A stretch of 64,000 nucleotides of DNA from Timema cristinae (lineage: Eukaryota > Arthropoda > Insecta > Phasmatodea > Timematidae), in NCBI GenBank assembly GCA_039000515.1, contig JBCFYV010011164.1:40864566-40928565 (forward strand), read 5' to 3'. Positions 48,612-59,650 of this stretch are shown piece by piece. Within the stretch, counting starts at the first letter, position 1, and every line of letters begins with the position of its first letter. The notes beneath the pieces are model-generated. The model did not search any database, was not told where the DNA came from, and worked only from the letters and a program-made list of their open reading frames with translations. The translations under genes and the position numbers were made by a program.

Positions 48612-49382
48612 ATCAATTAAAATTATTTTGTGTCTTTAAAACATCACGTTAATAATTTAAATAGCTTTTAAATTTATAAATACATAATAACGTTTATAAC
48701 TTTTATAGGAAACAACATCAAAGATACGTTTATAGCTATCACTGATCAGGATAACACGAAAGATCTGTTAAGTCAATGTTAAAATGTTTGTATGGAGTTT
48801 TCCGCATTTGTGCTGCTATCTAGACAAATATGTGAGCACTTTTGTTGTATTAAATAGCGGTCTCGGTGGTTCAGTAGGTATTTTATTTGCGTAAAACTGC
48901 TACTACTACTATTATTATTATTATTTTGATTTTATTTCTACTATTAGTGTTGTTTTGCTAATCCATTTCACTTGACAATTTTTTTTTAATATTTTTAAGA
49001 CCAAATGAATTTAAATAAATATTGGTTTCTACAAAAATTATTTACATTGGGTCAATATTAAGTTTTAATAAAATCTGTTCAAGTGATAATGGTTGGCACA
49101 ATATAGTTCTTTAACCATTTCTAGAAAAACTAAAATCAACACATCAAGTTTAAATTAATGTTTAAGGAAATATAATTAAAAAGCAAACTAAGTTTAAAAT
49201 AATTTATATTTATTTAAAAATTTAAACTTACACATTTTTTCACAAAGTACAGAATATTTTTCAAATACAAATAAGTGTACATGTCTTAATATAAAAAAAA
49301 TAATCCCAATTAAAATCACCATCTATGTTTATTTATTTGGCATGAACATAATATTAACATGAAGAAAATCAATCAAGTAATA

Positions 49383-49655
49383 TTATTATTATTAGCACCG
49401 CGTCTTACTTCTCGTTCGGGTTATACGTAAGGGTGATTGTGAGATGAAATGGAGGACCTACAGTTTAACGTGGGATCCGAACCACGGTGGAATCCTGACA
49501 TTCCACACATTCACAAGTTGTGATTAATACACGTCTTGTAAGAGGTGAAGGAAGGGTTTAGTAATAAGATAAATCTGTGCCGGGACCGAGGATTGAACCC
49601 CAGACCCCCAGTTCAGAAGTCTGACACCTTACCCCTAGACCACCAGGTCACCGAT
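49383..49655 (-). mobile_element. tRNA-derived SINE, family B, with target duplication
   Basis: In sense the head reads CCTGGTGGTCTAGGGGTAAG and GGGTTCAATCCTCGG (A and B boxes), the body has a CCACCGTGGTTCGGATCC-type segment, and the tail is GTAAGACGCGGTGCTAA. Head and body differ from family A, but the tail is the same. It is flanked by the 12-bp repeat AATCAAGTAATA at 49,371-49,382 and 49,656-49,667. Confidence 0.92.
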
Positions 49656-49914
49656 AATCAAGTAATAAAACAACTGTTAACCATTTTGTTTTGTTTAATT
49701 AGCGATAGAATAGTTGTTTCCAACCAATTGCTCACTCACTTGTTTCAGGGCTGGGGAGGTGGGGGTTGAAATCTCTGTTGAGTTAAATTATTTAAAGAGG
49801 TTACAATGGCGTTAGAAAAGGTGCAAAATTCAAAGAGAAATTAACAATTATAAAACCTAATTTACTGCAGTTAAAACAAGTAGGCTATCGACAGGTGTGC
49901 AGTCTTTATTGTAT

Positions 49915-50065
49915 GCTCGTTTGGTTCGCCGGTGATGAGGTCGGGATTCAAATTCCAGCCTGGTAAACTAGCTGTACATTTTCTTAAACATTTCTACCCT
50001 CCCCCTCCATGCAAATAAGGGTATATTTAACCTAAATTATACCTCCCCCACCAATGTAATAAAAT
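49915..50065 (+). mobile_element. SINE family A fragment
   Basis: B-box region (GTCGGGATTCAAATTCC) and body (CCTCCATGCAAATAAGGG) without head start or tail. Confidence 0.65.
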
Positions 50066-50270
50066 GAGCAAAGCCTTGAAGGGTAGAAGACAGTTAAAAA
50101 AGCATTAAGACAAAGTTAATTTGAACACTTCTATGTTATCAAGGAATCACAAGGATATCATGGACAAAAAATTAGGTCAAACCTTGAAAACATTCGGAAA
50201 CCAATAAAAATAAATGGTACAGAAACCTGCAGTATCTCTTTACAACTAAAACTCATAAAATTGTATCAAT

Positions 50271-50715
50271 AGACTATATTCGCCAATATCTCAGAAACTG
50301 TTGGTTTTATAAAATGTCAAATAAAAGTTTTTTTATTTTTAATAGTACTACAATTTTGCAATGATAAGTTATTTAGTATCTCAAATAGTTGCAGAAATAC
50401 GGAAATTAACGCTTCTGTTAAGTACCCTAAAAGTTTTCATGGGAAAATGAAAATAGCCAGTTTTTTTCTCCGTCAGTAAACTACCCTTAATTTTAGGGGT
50501 AGATATCCAAATCCAAAAACCTCTCAGGTCAACCCTATGAAAACCCTAGATACCAAGTTTTTAGCTCGATCAGTAAAATAGTTTAGGGTCTAGTTGGAGG
50601 TACAGACAGACAGACAGACAGAAATTCAAAATCATTTTTTCAGATCCAGGGAGTTATGAAACGTCAAGATTCATCAAAATCTCGAGTTCGATTTTTTTTT
50701 TATGATCACTATACT
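50271..50715. mobile_element. Short-TIR interspersed element, second copy
   Basis: This is homologous to 28,394-29,349: CAATATCTCAGAAACTGTTGG, CAATTTTGCAATGATAAGTT, a CAGACAGACAGACAGA tract and the end CACTATACT. This copy lacks the internal duplication. There is no coding capacity. Confidence 0.65.
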
Positions 50716-52303
50716 TTCTCTACCGGAAGATAGCGAGAAAGTAAAAAGAGAGTATCAATCCTCTAATCTTCAAATACAAGTGAGTTAGATGTCTATTTTT
50801 GAGGATTGTTTGGGATAATTTTGTTAAATACTTTTGCTTAATCCTTGGGAAGTCTTTATAAAGTCAAGATTAAGAAAATCTTAGTTCCTGAACTATTTTG
50901 AACTGTATTTGGCACAAACTTTCACAACCTACTTGGCTGATCTTAATCAGTAGGTATTTAATTCTAAATCCCTTTGACTGTTGAGTTAATTTTTATAGAG
51001 TCAATACATGGTTGAAACATTTTTCATGTTAAGTTTTTTTTTTAAATATATTTTTACTTGGTAAGTTAGTTTGGGAGTACGTTTTTTATCACTTCGGGAA
51101 TTGTTTTGTATGTAGCTCTAGTTCGACAAGGAGTTTAAAAAAATTAGTAATAACAGGGTTGCCACTATTTTCTTATTACAAAATTCCTTCTTTTTTCCAG
51201 GTTTTCCAGAGGAAATTTTCATTTTTCCAGACACCTAATAGATATTATAAATATAATTATAGGGACATAAAATTTTGTTTTAAAGAAAATTTTAGAAATG
51301 AAAGAGTGGTAATTAAACACATGTTTAAGAATTATTTTGAAAACGGATGAGAAATGGAATGACATACATTTTCTAGAAAGAAAAATTGATAATATTTGCT
51401 GTATGCCCTAAACGGAATGAAATAAGAAAAAAGTGGAAATACCAAAAATACATTTTTTTTAGATTAAATGTGGTAGGTCCTCATCTACAATGTCTTACTT
51501 GATTTAAAAACATGTTAACCAATCTTAATTATTGTATATGTATTGTAGGCCTATAGACTAAGTAGCCCACACAAATCGTGAATAATAATTTACAATAATG
51601 AAATTAGCATGTGATTTCCCTCCCTGATTACGTTGCATTTTCTCTAATAAACTGCCACCCTCATCCCTACAATATTGTAATAAATATTAAAAAAAACATA
51701 GTCGACTCTCAATTTAGCGGGGTAATGGAGGGCTACTAAGCCCTGTTATATCAATTTCCATGGTAAACCTGCAAACCCATTGAAAACTACCAAATACATT
51801 AAGTAACGATACAACACAATCATATATAAATGTATCATAACTATTGTTGAAAAATCAAGCATCAGTAAAATACCCTTAAACAACTTTTTACCACAAACAC
51901 AATGATTAGGCTTAAGGCCCAAGATACCAATTTTGAAACAAATTGTTAAAGCGTGTTTTAAAATATCTCAAGTTTTTGAAAAAAATCACTCATCAGTAAA
52001 CTAACCCTCAACAATTTATGCTTTATGTACCAGCTTGTCCTGCAGAGGTGTCCAAAATTGACTCGCATCAAAATGAGATGCACAAGTGTGTGCATAAATA
52101 AACTTCTCTCTATGGGCCATCAAGAGTCGATTTTGGGAGACGTCTACCCATTTCAGATACCTGGAAAAATTAACAAATAGTCTAGTGTTTATATTTTATT
52201 TCCTTAAACTGTAAACAAACAAATAATTTCTTCTATAAGTATTGCCAATTATGAACCAAATAATAGGCCTACTGTTAACTAGAACTATTGTTTCTTTTTT
52301 TTA

Positions 52304-52336
52304 GCACCATGTCTTACTCCCCGGTTGTGTTATATG
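52304..52336 (-). mobile_element. SINE tail fragment
   Basis: TTAGCACCATGTCTTACTCC is the shared family A/B tail only. Confidence 0.6.
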
Positions 52337-52386
52337 CCATTAAATTGACTCATAAAAGAATGTAATGCCTATATTATTATTATTAT

Positions 52387-52653
52387 TACCACCGTGTCTT
52401 ACTACCCATTCAGGTTATGTGCGTGTACGCTAATGTGTAATGGTAGCATGATTGTGAGATGAAATAGAGGACCTACAGTTTAACGTGGAATCCGAACCAC
52501 GGTGGAGGCCTGGCATTCCCCACATTCACAAGATGTCTTGTCAGAGGTGAAGGAAGGGTTTGGAAATCAGATAAATATGTGCCGGGACCGAGGATTGAAC
52601 CCCGGCCGCCAGCACAGAAGTCTGACACCTTACCCCTAGACCACCAGGTCCCC
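52387..52653 (-). mobile_element. SINE family B, second copy
   Basis: The head (CCTGGTGGTCTAGGGGTAAG in sense), body and shared tail (GTAGTAAGACACGGTGG) are all present. It is highly similar to the copy at 49,383. Confidence 0.88.
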
Positions 52654-54449
52654 TTTGTTAATAATAATAAAAATGTTAACTGTTATAATATATTAAAATA
52701 CTTTTTCCTTAATATTTGTAACTTAACTATAGAGATTAATTTTACCATTTTTATTTTAATATCATAGTAACCATACTTTCTTGTGTGTACAGGCTGTTAA
52801 AAAATATTAAAAAATATAAATAAAATAAAAAATCCCAGCACACTACTGTACTGGTGTACTATTTAGTGAGCCAGGATTCACAAGGTAAACATGCTTAGTT
52901 AATAACTGTATCATACTCGGCAGTTAAAAAATATAATCAACATTATTATATAATTACCTCAATTTGTCCCCTGTTGGAAATCGGAAAAATGTCAAGCCAG
53001 GATTTATCATGGAAGATCCTAGCATCCTGTCCCAGAGCAAGTATGGACGACTAGCATTGTTTTTATATTAACGTAAATAAAACTGACAAGTGAGACTGAG
53101 ATACGCTAATTATAAATTCCACTGTCAATCCAAGTCAAAATATAAATATTCAAATACAAAAAACCAAACATATAATAAACAATTGAAAATTAACACTATC
53201 TACAATATATTAACTAAGGAGAAAACATTCTTGAAAATAATACAAATGAATTTGAAAACGCAAAATAAGTCAAAAGGAGACCAATCTATATAACAAAAAT
53301 ATAGTTTAACTAATGAACACAATGAAAAATATTTTAAGATGGAGTCAAACAATGAGTCAAATATTGGTAATGTGTTCGGTGGGTCTAAAATTATTTCAAA
53401 ATTCACATGATGAAGAAAAATAAATATGCATTTAATAAAAATTAAAATTTATGTTGAAAATAAATACATTTTCAATACAGGGAAAAATAGAAATAAAGGA
53501 TTTTTAATTAAAATTAATGAAAAAGAGTCAAATATATTTCGACTGGTGCGAGCTCTAGACAAATATGTGAGCACTACATGAAGAAGATAGGCAAGGGGGA
53601 GAAGGGAAGAAACATCATACAACATTTTACTATCCCAGTGTCAACCCCATGATAGCTATTAACCAAACACGCAGTACACACTACCACAGATCAATTTACT
53701 CACGACTCAATGCTAAATAAATAAATAAATAAAAACATCAAAGATAATTAGTCACAAATCAAAATTAAATTTTCTAGAATCACACCACAGCATGATTTAG
53801 GGATGAGGGCGACTATAATCGTTCAATAAATGCATCTTCTGACTGATCGATTATTATATATATTGATTCAAAAGTTCAAATTCATCGAGTGAATCGATTC
53901 TATTTCTCACAAGAGAAAGCGAAACTAAGGCCACTGTGGGTTAACACAATCCCAATACCATTCTTAGCAATACATTTTGTAAAAGTTGATCAAACATTAA
54001 TTTAAGCTTTTATTTACATAGTTTGATGCAATTTGAGCTAGAACTGTGATCGTTGTTATGAATATGGGGATGTAAGAAAAATAAATGCTGTTTATGATGG
54101 TTTTATACAACATTAGAAGAAATACTTAACGTAATAAGGATAAATAAAGATGTTCTTGTTATTTTAATTCAAAATCTACAACCATTTTTGATGGATCTGT
54201 GAAATTTTAATACCATCAATGTAAGTGTGAATCTGAAATAAGATAACGGCTTGTGTTTGAATTGATTGATTCTTTTCTTTCCAGGAAAGTTCTAAGAGTT
54301 TACTCGATAGATTAATTTAATTTAACCTTTTTACAGCGGTGCAGATATTACAATTTTCATTTGAATTGTAAAATTAGTTTTAAAAAAAACCATTAACCTT
54401 TCGTTTTAATAAATTGTAACTATAGTTTGAACATTTATCTTAGTCGTTA

Positions 54450-55160
54450 AGGCCTTTAGAGCAAAGGGTCCTGAGACCGTGGCGAATGACCTCCATGCCA
54501 CTTTAACCCTGTTGTGGACACAGCCAGTGTCAGCGTACTACGCCAAAAATACGGCCAAATGGAAAGATGAAGGTTTAATTAATATTGTTAATGATATTGG
54601 AGTTCTTGAATTAAACTTTTCAATAAAGGCAAGTGCGCTTAATACTTATACATAATAACTTAATTCCGCTCACGAAAAATTCTAAACACTTGACGGCTTT
54701 TGTGACCACTTGGGGAAAACTATGAGTTTAATAAAGTTCCGCTTGGCATTAGCTAAAGGTGGGTTGGAGGGAGGAGAGGGAAGGGGAGATGCACTCAGTC
54801 AAGTGTTGGATAGCATTAATTCTAATTTCAAATATAAATTTGTCTTTAATTATCTTGATGACATTTGTATTTACGGCCAATCCCTTAGTAAACACATCAA
54901 GCATATAGATCTAAAATTGCAAAATCTGAGAGAAACTGGGTTCATTGTAAACGCTGACAAAGTTAAATGAGTGACTGAGTATCTAGGATATATCTTATAT
55001 AAGGGGACAAACTCGAGCGTCATGCTTTGGTCCTTTGCAAGGGGTGTTATTATGTCTATTCAAAATAGTATAGAGATCACTGGTTTTAACCTCCCCTATA
55101 ACATTCCTCATTCACAACATGTAAAAGCTCTACTCCCAGTGATCAGACATTGAATCAAAA
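54450..55160 (+). pseudogene. Ty3/Gypsy reverse-transcriptase relic
   Basis: A region with ALSQVLDSINSNF, then KFVFNYLDDICIYGQSLSKH, LQNLRETGFIVNADKVK, a stop, and VTEYLGYILYKG is the palm of a Gypsy reverse transcriptase with the YLDD catalytic motif intact. The upstream PFGL region is scrambled by a purine-rich replacement (about 54,755-54,790). It ends abruptly at the long-TIR element at 55,137. It is not expressed as a working enzyme. Whether it belongs to the same family as the gag at 47.4 kb is unknown. Confidence 0.85.
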
Positions 55161-56205
55161 AACGCTAGTACCTTAGCATATTAGCACGCACTCAATTCAA
55201 ATATTGTACACAAATCTGAACCCCAAAGCTTTAATTTGATGGTTTTCGACAAGTAATATAATGAGTAGAGTCAGATGACAAAAAAAGGAGCTTATTAAAA
55301 ATACATACTAACTATACTAATTAATTGCTCACAATTTTTAAAGCATTCAAATTTGCTTGATTATACAATAAATATATATTTTAAATCTAATTTAGTCCCT
55401 TGCATTGTTTGTTTGTAAGGGGGAAGGAAGAAATGAGGGAGGGAGTTTATTCAATCATTTAGGCTTTTTAACAAAGGGGTAGTATTATAATTCTTTGTTT
55501 TCATGCCTAGTTTATTTAGCACCACATCTTACTACTCATTCTGGTTAAATGCTTATGTACTAGTTACTCTAATGGGCTCGGGATGAGGAATGTTAAATTT
55601 ATAGGAAATGTATCTGAATTGATGTGAAGAGAGAGGGGGGAAACGCTTAAGATAACCCCTTCAGTGGATCCAACCAGGTTTGAACCACGATCTCCTCATC
55701 ATCGGCAGCCTAATCTACCGTGAGAATAACGCATTAGACTATGTGGCCACTGACACGTGTGTAGGCCTATTCCCAGTTGAGAAATACTTATTCCCTTAAT
55801 TTTTAAATGTTCTTATATCGTTTACTGATCGTAATAAACACATTTTTTCATATGTTGCCCTATAGGAGTCAAATATGAATTCCTTAAGACGGCCTAAGTT
55901 AGTTTAAAAAAACTGGTGCCTTAATTCCCTCCAAGTCCTATATTAGTTTTCCACATCAACACCAAGCAAATTTAAATAATTTTTTTACAATAATTAGCAA
56001 CATTTTACTGTAGTTGACTTGTTTGTTAATAATATAGCTCTTTTTTAAGCTTTTTAATATGTCCTCTGGTTCCCACATTACCTAAAACAATAATATTAAA
56101 TTTGATGGTTCAAAACTTCTCTACAATATTTGAATTGGCACGTGTAATATAGTAAGGTACTAGAGTTTTTTGGCTTCTATGTCTGATCACTGGAACTAAC
56201 CTTTA
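55137..56205. mobile_element. DNA transposon-like element with about 100-bp inverted ends
   Basis: CCAGTGATCAGACATTGAAT with ACGCTAGTACCTTAGCATAT at the left, and the inverted CCAGTGATCAGACATAGAAG with ACTCTAGTACCTTACTATAT at the right, continue similar for about 100 bases (both reach CAATTCAAATATTGTA). A family A SINE (55,514-55,765) is nested inside. The target duplication was not identified. There is no transposase. Confidence 0.82.
55514..55765 (-). mobile_element. SINE family A inside the long-TIR element
   Basis: Tail (TTAGCACCACATCTTACTAC), body and head (GGTTTGAACCACGATCTCC) are complete but diverged. Confidence 0.85.
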
Positions 56206-57243
56206 GAACTTATGCAATCTGCATGAATTTAACATCGTTAACAAGTGGCACCACCAGCCAGTCAAAGATGTAAAAAGGAGTCACATGGTAAAAGTTAGTT
56301 GACGAATTCACCAAATTACATTTTTAAACTTAGTTTGTATATTTACCGTTAATGGACCAAGTACATATACGTGAAGATCCATCGTTTCCTAAATAAGAAA
56401 ATAAAAATAATTATCGTACTGTTGTTCATCTCACATTTTTTCTTTCATCATAATATTCTCCCTATTTTCTGCTACGTTCTCTACGTTTTCGCCATACCAT
56501 AACTGCAAATATTCCCTCCATGCTTTCTTATATTGTTTTAATTCTAGGTTATTTCACAACGTTAATTTTGAATGTCATAAGTTTTCTTTGCAATCCTTGT
56601 ATTATTATATTACAATAATTAAACTAGAAATATATCTATAAGAATAAATGATTTTAACAATGTAAATACCTTAAGTGATTTATGTTATTTACTATAAAAC
56701 CTTTATTATATTTACAATAAATAGATTTAGAAATAATATAATCTCAACTAAAGGCATTGTGGTATGATAAAAACTCCCATGTTATCAGAACTGTTTTAAT
56801 GTTTGGTGGATTTATCATTAAATAAAATAAATAAAAACTTTATATATTCCGAAAATTCATAAAATGTTTACAAACATATACAATAACTATTATTTATCTG
56901 TTATAAACGTTTTTGAACAATTATTAATTACGTTCTTAAAATATCTTTTACGTAACATATTGACAATGCCCTTTTTATATAGTAAATGGGAAATTTACCA
57001 AAGAAAGTGTAAACAGCCATTTACACTAATATCATGAGTTTTTAATTATTATACCTTGCACAACCACATAATTTAGTGCTACTATACCTTATAAGTTGAA
57101 CTAAATTAAATATTACATTAATTGGTTGTATAAATATAACATTATAAAGATTCTAGAGTCATATTCTCTATGCTGTCGATTGAAATAGTCGAATAAGGTA
57201 TCGATATTTATCAATAACAAACCAAATTAAATAATGTGTGAAA

Positions 57244-57533
57244 ATGGCGGAATGTGTAATTGTAAAGTTTACCACTGATACTGTTGGTGCTCGAATTGAA
57301 GATGGTAGTGTAAATTCACCTGATGAGAATGACAGTGATATAAAAGATTCGATATTTGGGTTTTATCACTCGACTTGCCTTTTATTGTCAATATTGACAT
57401 ATGTCATAGATGTTGGACTAGACTGTTGGCTGGCACATTTGTATTACAGTCAAGGACAAGGGGCATATTTTGCACTAACTGTGACTTTTGTAGTATTTCC
57501 AGCTCTCGTTACGACAGCTTTTAGTATGAGATG
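57244..57533 (+). CDS. Second XKR-like gene, exon 1 (partial gene)
   Basis: The ATG at 57,244 (context AAAATGG) starts MAECVIVKFTTDTVGARIED. The acidic tail contains NSPDENDSDIKDSIFG, then a first membrane helix with VIDVGLDCWLAHLYY and a second (FALTVTFVVFPALVTTAFSM). It ends AGATG|GTACGT in phase 2, at the same place relative to the second helix as exon 1 of the minus-strand XKR gene. An in-frame GTG six bases upstream is not a likely start. Later exons were not found, so the gene probably continues beyond the window. It is too short alone for a functional call, but homology to its neighbour is clear. Confidence 0.85.
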
Positions 57534-58119
57534 GTACGTTATAGATTTTTTTTTTCTCATCACATTTCATTCTGGTTTGAGTAGATCCTATATGTGAAAA
57601 TAATGACAAGCTTTTTACCCATCTACCCGCCTCGGTGGCGTAGTTGGCTAAAGGCCCTGACACAGACTCCGTATTCGTAGTTCCGTGGTCCGTAGTCCGT
57701 GGTCCGTAAGAAATCGATGCTACAATATCAGATTGCTCTGGCCACAGAGTCCTTATCCGTAAGTCCTTACTCCGTAGAAGTTGCCAAACTTTAACTTTCT
57801 ACGGACTCGTTTATACGGACTACCAATCATAGCCGAGTAAATATGCGCATGCGCCTTGAAATAAAGACAGAATAGCAGTGATAGAATCCGTCGCTATGGA
57901 CACATATACAAAATGAAAATATGGCTACACGCGGACCTATTTCAGAAACATTTTTCTAAAAATCTAAACACCCCGGGAAAAGCGGCTTCTAGGAAACTGT
58001 TTTCTGAGAAATATCAAGTTCTTAGAAATATTGGCTTTGCTTTTGTAGGTTCAACACCCCTATTATTTGGTTTATACTCCATTTACTAGCGTCATTACAT
58101 TTTTTGCTAATTGATAAAT

Positions 58120-58270
58120 ATGGATACTAGCGATTTTGAAATGGATTCTCTTCTTATTTATTGTGTTCGGCAAAGGCCTGTTTTGTTTAGTAAATAACTT
58201 AAAGAGTTTAAAGACGCTTTAAGAAAGGAAAATGCCTGGCTAAGTATTTCAGAAATCATCGGGATACCAG
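58120..58270 (+). pseudogene. MADF-domain protein relic of the Harbinger-like element
   Basis: The ATG at 58,120 begins MDTSDFEMDSLLIYCVRQRP, then VLFSK, a TAA stop, LKEFKDALRKENAWLSISEI and IGIP, ending in a plausible donor CCAG|GTAACG. This is the first half of a MADF DNA-binding domain (…L…V..RP.L……K……AW..I….G.P). Harbinger elements encode such a Myb/MADF-like partner that helps their transposase reach DNA. One stop codon and the missing second half make it a relic. Confidence 0.82.
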
Positions 58271-58579
58271 GTAACGTTTTGGCTACAAGTAGGCCTACTT
58301 TTACTTTGGAAGCCAAACCACTTTTTTTAAATGTTGCGTTTATTTATGAAAACTAGAAAAAAAATATATGTATGCATAAATAGTTTCTACTAGTTTTTTT
58401 TAACAGGGTGACTCCTTTTTTAGGCAGTTAGAAAATCCACTTTAGCTAGAAACATATTTGTAATAGTGGAACCCAAACCTCTCTGTTTTTTAAGCCCAGT
58501 CCTTTATAGGCACTTATAGAAATTCATCTGAACTAGAGACATGTTTGTACTTCTGTAATACAAACCATTCTTTTTTTTC

Positions 58580-58790
58580 TTAGCACGTTTTACTACCTAT
58601 ACAGGTGATAGGCCTGTATACAAATTACTAATGGGTTAGAGATCAGAAGGGTTGAATTCAGAGGAAGGAATCAGGAAGGTTGAATTCTAAAGAAGTGCAC
58701 CTGCATTTGTCTACAGTGAGAGTGGAAAACCCACCCTCACTGCACCCGACCGAATTTGAACGGCGATTTCCCCGTCTTCAGGCTCTACAT
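58580..58790 (-). mobile_element. SINE family A nested in the Harbinger-like element
   Basis: Tail (CTTAGCACGTTTTACTACC), a body with a short internal duplication (GAAGGTTGAATTC occurs twice) and part of the head. Confidence 0.8.
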
Positions 58791-59094
58791 GCATAATGTA
58801 TCTGTTCATATATTTGACTATGCCTAGTCCTTTTTTAGGCAATTAGAAAATCTACCTGAGCTAGGAACATGTTCGCATGAGTGGAATCTAAACCACTCTA
58901 GCCAGATTGGGTGGCATTCTTTCCCCTGGTGTACATTGGCATATGTAATTAATATTGAAATAGGACTTGCAAGTTTGTGATAGCAGCAAAGGGCAGCACC
59001 ACTCATAGGGGCTACCTAATATGTCAGGCAAAGCCCAAAGTTGTTTTTTAAATAATTCTGCTTTTTTAGCACATAGAAGTATCTTGTCAAATAC

Positions 59095-59338
59095 CCGCCT
59101 TGGTGGTGTAGTTATTTAACGCACTAGATTTGTGTTGATCTTTACTGCCGAAGATGGGGAGATCAAGGTTCGAATCTCGCTCAGGTGAACTGGGGGGTTT
59201 CCTAGATAGTTTTCCACTCTCCCTTAATGCAAATGTGGGTTCACTTCCTCTAAATTCAACGTTCCCAATTCACAACCCATTAGCAAACTTAATACTTAAG
59301 TGTACAACCCAAACGGGTAGTAAGACACAGTGACAAAT
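59095..59338 (+). mobile_element. SINE family A nested, with target duplication
   Basis: Complete head (CCGCCTTGGTGGTGTAGTTA), B box (AAGGTTCGAATCTCGC), body and tail (GGGTAGTAAGACACAGTG). It is flanked by TCTTGTCAAATA and TCTTTTCAAATA (11 of 12 matching), near 59,081 and 59,351. Confidence 0.9.
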
Positions 59339-59409
59339 TAATTTTTAATCTTTTCAAATATCCCAAATGTAGTCTTCTATTTTTTTTATCACACTGTCCT
59401 ACTTGTTCA

Positions 59410-59412
<3 letters not shown>

Positions 59413-59465
<53 letters not shown>
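59413..59465. repeat. (AT)26 microsatellite
   Basis: An uninterrupted AT run of about 53 bases directly abuts the 3' side of a truncated minus-strand SINE (59,466). It may have grown from that SINE's A/T-rich tail or its insertion site. Confidence 0.95.
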
Positions 59466-59469
<4 letters not shown>

Positions 59470-59650
59470 CTCTAATGGGATAGGGACGAGGACGAAAGCA
59501 TTTTAGATGTAATTACCCACATTTACATGGAAGGAAAGTGGGAAACCATTTTGAAAAACACCACCTCAGTAGAGCCAACTAGGATTCAAACCCCGATCTC
59601 GTCTTCAGCAGGCCAGTACAACACGAAAGTGACGCTTTATATCATTACGT
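59466..59650 (-). mobile_element. SINE family A fragment nested in the Harbinger-like element
   Basis: Body (GGAAAGTGGGAAACCATTTT) and head (GGATTCAAACCCCGATCTCG) remain. The tail has been replaced by the AT run. Confidence 0.8.

Larger units (their letters stand above)
48612..57243. other. Interval between the two divergent XKR genes
   Basis: This 8.6 kb must hold the promoters of both genes if both are active, but I see no convincing TATA or initiator element to name. It contains an (ATT/ACT)n patch at 48,900-48,925, two family B SINEs, SINE fragments, a short-TIR element (50,271), a Gypsy pol relic (54,450-55,160) and a long-TIR element (55,137-56,205). The remainder is AT-rich and unassigned. 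Confidence 0.6.

Noticed and set aside
51690..52165. Stretch beginning AGTCGACTCTCAATTTAGCG that resembles a transposon end
   Set aside because: No inverted partner or duplication could be found within the next 1 kb.
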